A stretch of DNA of 64,000 nucleotides. Source: Pseudomonas cichorii (GTDB taxonomy: Bacteria; Pseudomonadota; Gammaproteobacteria; Pseudomonadales; Pseudomonadaceae). The DNA is taken from NCBI RefSeq assembly GCF_015471405.1, contig NZ_BLVZ01000001.1:248001-312000 (forward strand). Direction: 5' to 3'. The position numbers and the translations under genes are program-made. The notes below the pieces were generated by a model that did not search any database, was not told the origin of the DNA, and saw only the letters and a list, made by a program, of their open reading frames with translations. Of this stretch, positions 44,701 through 50,700 are shown piece by piece (position 1 is the first letter of the stretch; the number at the start of each line of letters is the position of its first letter).

Positions 44701-47700
44701 GGCGACGGCGTGGCGCAGGGTTACCTGAACCGTCCGGACCTGACGGCCGAGAAATTCCTCACCGACCCGTTTAGCGATGAGCCGGGTGCCACGATGTACC
44801 GTACCGGCGACCTGGGTCGCTGGCTGGAAGATGGCCAGCTGGAATGCCTGGGCCGTAACGACGATCAGGTCAAGATCCGTGGCTTCCGTATCGAGCTGGG
44901 CGAAATCGTCAGCCGTCTCCACGAACTGCCCAGTGTCCGTGACGCCGTGGTACTGGCCCGTGAAGACGAGCCGGGACGTGTGCGTCTGGTTGCCTACTTC
45001 ACCCAGCATCAGGACGTCGAAGCCCTCACGTCCGAGCAGATGCGTGCGGCCTTGCAGGCCAACCTGCCGGAATACATGGTTCCCGCCGCGTTCGTCGAGC
45101 TGGAAACCCTGCCGTTGACCGCCAACGGCAAGCTCGATAGCCGTGCGCTGCCCAAGCCGGATCGTTCGGCGCTGTTCGGCCAGACCTACGAAGCGCCGCA
45201 AGGCGAGATCGAAATCGCTCTGGCACAGATCTGGGCCGACGTGCTGCAGGTTGAGCAAGTGGGTCGCCACGATCACTTCTTCGATCTCGGCGGGCATTCC
45301 CTGTTGGCCATGCGCATGGTTTCCCAGGTTCGTCAGCAATTGGGGGTCGAGTTGCCATTGGGTGAACTCTTTGCCCTGGGCGAACTGGCTGCCGTGGCAG
45401 CGGCTGTGTCTGGCATCGGGCGTAGCGAGCAGACGCAGATTCTGCCGGCGGCTCGTGACCAGTCGCTGCCGTTGTCCTTTGCCCAGCAGCGCCTGTGGTT
45501 CCTGGCGCAGATGGAAGGTGGCAACGAGGCGTACAACATCCCCATGGCCCTGAGCCTGCAAGGCGCTCTTGATGTACCTGCGCTGTCCCGTGCCCTGGCT
45601 CGTGTCATCGAACGTCACGAAACCTTGCGCAGCCGCTTTATCGCTCTGGAAGACGGTGCAGAAGTGCTGTTTGCGCCAGTGTCCGGTGAAGTCGTGCTGC
45701 CGCTGGAAGACCTGCGCCATAACCCTGAAGCTTTGGCTGAGCGGGTTCGCACAGAAGCTGCGGCACCTTTCGACCTGACCCGTGGCCCGGTGATCCGTGG
45801 TCGCCTGTTGCAGGTGGCCGACGATAATCACGTGTTGTTGCTGACCGTGCACCATATCGTCGCCGACGGCTGGTCCATGGGCGTGCTGACCCGCGAACTG
45901 CTGGCCTTGTACCCGGCCTTGCGTGTGGGTGAGGCTGATCCTTTGCCGGCACTGGCGATCCAGTACGCCGACTATGCCGTCTGGCAGCGTCAATGGCTGA
46001 CGGGCGAGCGTCTGCAACAGCAGTCCACCTACTGGCGTGAAGCACTGGGCGGCGCACCGACGCTGTTGATGTTGCCAACTGACCGTCCACGTCCGGCGCA
46101 ACAGGATTTCACGGGCGGTAGCCTTGCGGTGCATCTGGATGCAAACCTGAGCAGCGGCCTGCGGAATCTGGCCCAGCGTCAGGGCGTAACGTTGTACATG
46201 ACGCTGATGACAGCATGGGCGACGCTGCTGGCGCGCCTGTCCGGACAGAACGATGTGGTGATCGGCAGCCCGATGGCAGGCCGTGGTCGCGCCGAACTGG
46301 AAGGGCTGGTCGGCTTGTTCGTCAACACCCTGGCCGTGCGTATCGACACCTCGGGCGCACCGACTGGCAAAGCCTTGCTGGCACAGGTCAAGAAACGTGT
46401 TCTGGAAGCCCAGGATCACCAGGACCTGCCATTCGAGCAGGTGGTGGAAATCGTGCGGCCGGAACGCAGCCTGGCTCACGCACCACTGTTCCAGACCACC
46501 TTGAACTGGCTGGCAGGCGAAGGTTCGGTTCCGCCAATGGACGGGCTGATCGTCTCGCCGGTCGAGCAGGCCAGCCAGGTGTCCAAGTTCGACCTATCGC
46601 TGAACCTGGGCGAGCAGGGCGAAACACTGGTCGGTACGCTGGACTACGCGCTGGCGCTGTTCGACGAAGCCACCGTGGGTCGTTACGTTCATTACTTCGA
46701 GCAACTGCTGCAAGCGCTGGTAGCCAACGAACAGGCGGTGCTGGATCAGGTCGCGCTGGTGGGCGAGCAAGAGCGTCAATACTTGCTGGAAGAACTCAAC
46801 GCTACAGGTCTGGAGGTCCCGCAAGGTCAGACCATTCATGGCTTGATCGAAGCCCGGGCCGTTCAGCAACCAGACGCCATCGCTTCGCAAGTGGGCGATC
46901 AGCACCTGAGCTACAGCGAGCTGAACAGCAAGGCCAATGCCCTGGCCCATCACCTGATCAGCCTCGGCGTACGCCCGGATGATCGTGTGGCCGTGGTCGC
47001 TCGTCGTGGTCTGGAAACACTGGTCGGTCTGCTGGCCGTGCTCAAGTCGGGCGCGGGTTATGTGCCGGTGGACCCAGCGCACCCGGACGAGCGTATCGCC
47101 TACCTGTTGAGCGACAGCGCGCCAGTAGCGGTGCTGACTCAGCACAGTTTGCTGGCAGGCCTGCCGCCATTGTCTGTGCCGGTCATTGCCCTTGATCGTC
47201 CAGACTGGGCCGATCAGCAAAGCAATCCGCTGGTGCCAGGCCTGACGGACGCCAATCTGGCTTACGTGATCTACACCTCAGGTTCCACCGGCCAGCCGAA
47301 AGGCGTGATGGTCGAGCACCGCACCTTGAGCAATCTGGTTCACTGGCATTGCGAAGCTTTCGACCTGCGCGCCGGCAGCCACACCGCCAGCGTCGCCGGT
47401 TTTGGCTTCGATGCCATGGCCTGGGAAGTCTGGCCGGCGTTGTGTGCCGGTGCGACCTTGCATGTGCCACCTGCCGATGTAAGCAACGAACAGCTGGATT
47501 CGCTGCTGGACTGGTGGCTGGCTCAGCCGCTGCAAGTGTCGTTCCTGTCGACGCCCGTGGCTGAATACGCTTTCAGTCGTGAGTTGCGTCACCCGACCCT
47601 GCGTACCTTGCTGATCGGTGGCGACCGCCTGCGTCAGTTCCATCGTGATCCGGGCTTTGCCGTGATCAACAACTACGGCCCGACCGAGGCCACTGTTGTT

Positions 47701-50700
47701 GCTACGTCTGGTCAATTATTTCCCGACGGCAGCCTGGATATCGGCAAGCCGATTGCCAACACCCAGGTTTATCTGCTGGACGAACATCAGCAACTGGTGC
47801 CGTTTGGTGTGGCCGGTGAACTGTATGTGGCAGGCGACGGCGTGGCCCGTGGCTACCTCAACCGTCCGGAAATGACCGCCGAGCGCTTCCTCGACGATCC
47901 ATTCAGCGAGCAGCCGGGCGCGCGGATGTATCGCACCGGCGACCTGGCGCGCTGGAATGCTGATGGCACGCTGGAATATCTGGGTCGTAACGACGATCAG
48001 GTGAAGATCCGTGGCGTACGTATCGAGCTGGGCGAAATCGAAAGCCAGCTGGGGCAGTTGCCGGGCATCGAAGAAGCGTTGGTGCTGGCTCGCGAAGACG
48101 AACCGGGCCAGACGCGACTGGTGGCCTATTTCATCCAGCAGGCCAATACAACGCCGACTTCTGTCACCGAATTGCGTGCCGAACTGTTGACTGTCTTGCC
48201 GGGCTATATGGTGCCCAGTGCCTTTGTGCGTCTGGACGCCTGGCCACTGACCGCCAACGGCAAGGTCGACCGTCGCGCCTTGCCTGCGCCGGACCGCGAA
48301 GCGCTGCCGGGGCGTGATTACGAGGCGCCGCAAGGTCAGCTGGAAACCGATCTGGCCGAAATCTGGAGCGAGTTGCTGCAGGTTGACCGGGTAGGGCGTC
48401 ACGACAACTTCTTTGAACTGGGCGGGCATTCGTTGCTGGCGGTTACGCTGGTGGCGCGCATTCGTCGCCTCGGTCTGGAAGCCGATATCCGCGTGTTGTT
48501 TGCCCAGCCGACTCTGGCCGCCCTGGCCAGCGGCATCGGCAGCAGCCATGGTGTGCAAGTGCCGGCCAACCTGATCACGGCGGATTGCTCACGCATCACG
48601 CCGGATTTGCTGCCGCTGGTAACCCTGGATCAGCCAGCCATCGACCGAATTGTCGCCAGCATTCCTGGCGGTGCTGCGAACGTGCAGGACATTTACCCGC
48701 TGGGGCCGTTGCAGGCCGGTATTTTCTACCATTACCTGACTTCGGTTGAGGACGATCCTTACCGCTTGCAGGCACGCTTTGCCTTTGCCAATCGCGAACG
48801 TCTGGACGCTTTCTGCTCGGCCTTGCAGCGTGTCATTGCCCGTAACGATGTGCTTCGCACCTCGCTGTGCTGGGAAGGTCTGGAAACGCCGGTTCAGGTG
48901 GTCTGGCGCAATGCCGAACTGCCGGTGGTCGAAGTGCCGCTGGCCGCCTTGAGCGACGCCGAGCCGCTGAATCTGGACGCGGCACCGCTGTTGCGTCTGG
49001 TGCATGCCGATGACCCGGACAACCAGCGCATCGTCGCCGTGCTGCTGTTCCATCACCTGATCATGGACCACATGGCGCTGGAGCTGTTGAGTCACGAGTT
49101 GCAAGCCGTGCTGCTCGGTCTTGAGGCGCAACTGCCTGAGCCTGTGCCGTATCGCAACTACATCGCCCAGGCTCTGCTGGGGCCGGGTGATGAGGCTCAT
49201 GAAGCCTTCTTCCGCGAGCAACTGGGTGACCTCGACGAACCGACCTTGCCGTATGGTCAGGCAACTTTGCCGGGCGCGGATGTGCCAAGCGAAGCCCGTC
49301 AGCGTCTGGATGCTGCATTGTCCCGTCGGGTCCGCGATCAGTCCCGTCAGTTGGGTGTCAGCGCCGCAAGCCTGATGCACCTGGCCTGGGCTCAGGTGCT
49401 GGGGCACTTGTCTGGCCGTGACAAGGTGGTGTTCGGCACCGTTCTGCTTGGGCGTTTGCAGGGCGGCGAAGGGGTTGAGCGTACCCTGGGTGTGTTCATC
49501 AACACCTTGCCGCTGCGTATCGACCTGGGCAATCAGCCCGTGCGCGACGTGGTTCTGCAGACCCATCGCCGTCTGACCGGGCTGTTTGCCCACGAGCATG
49601 CACCACTGGCACTGGCCCAGCGTTGCAGCGCCTTGCCAGCGGGTGCGCCGTTGTTCAGCGCGCTGTTCAATTATCGTCACAGCGCAGCACCGCAAGCCGC
49701 CGATGAAGCAGCCAGCACCGCCTGGCAGGGCATCGAGTTGTTGCAGGCCGATGAGCGCAGCAACTATCCGTTGACCCTGAGCGTCGACGATCTTGGCGAA
49801 AACTTCGAGCTGAGCGCGCTGACTTCGGCGGGGATCGATGCACGCCGTATCTGCGCGTACCTGATCAACGCCGTGGAAGGTTTGATGGTCGCTCTGGAGC
49901 AGGCGCCGCAGACGCCGGTCGAGGCGTTGGGCATCCTGCCGGTTGCCGAGCGTGTCGAATTGCTGGAAGGCTTCAACGACCACCTGGCCGAGCATGAAAC
50001 CGCACTGACAGTTCATCAGCGCATCGAGCAGCAGGCTGTCCTGCAACCCGACGCCGTTGCTGCGCAAGTGGGTGGCCATCACTTGAGCTACAGCGAGTTG
50101 AATCGCCGTGCCAATGCGTTGGCTCATCATTTGATCGGCCAAGGCGTGCGTGCGGATGATCGGGTGGCGGTGGTTGCCCGTCGCGGCCTGGAAACGCTGG
50201 TCGGTTTGCTGGCTGTGCTCAAGGCTGGCGCAGGTTATGTGCCGGTAGATCCGGGGCATCCGGACGACCGCATCAGCTATCTGCTGGAAAACAGCGAGCC
50301 GGTGGTGGTGCTGACCCAGCTCGATCTGTTGGCGCGTCTGCCGGAACTGCCTGTGCCGGTGATCGCTCTGGATCGCCCGGACTGGGCGGCCAACCCGGAA
50401 AACCCAGTGGTTGCGGAGTTGACCTCGGGCAATCTGGCCTATGTGATCTACACCTCGGGCTCTACCGGCCTGCCAAAGGGCGTGATGGTCGAACACCACA
50501 CCCTGAACAATCTGGTGGACTGGCATTGCCAGGCCTTCGACCTGCAAGCTGGCAGTCACACCGCCAGCGTGGCCGGCTTTGGCTTCGACGCCACGGCCTG
50601 GGAAATCTGGCCAGCCCTGTGCGCCGGTGCCGTGCTGCACATTCCGCCGGCCGAGGTGGAAAACGAACAGCTCGATACGCTGCTTGACTGGTGGCTGGCT

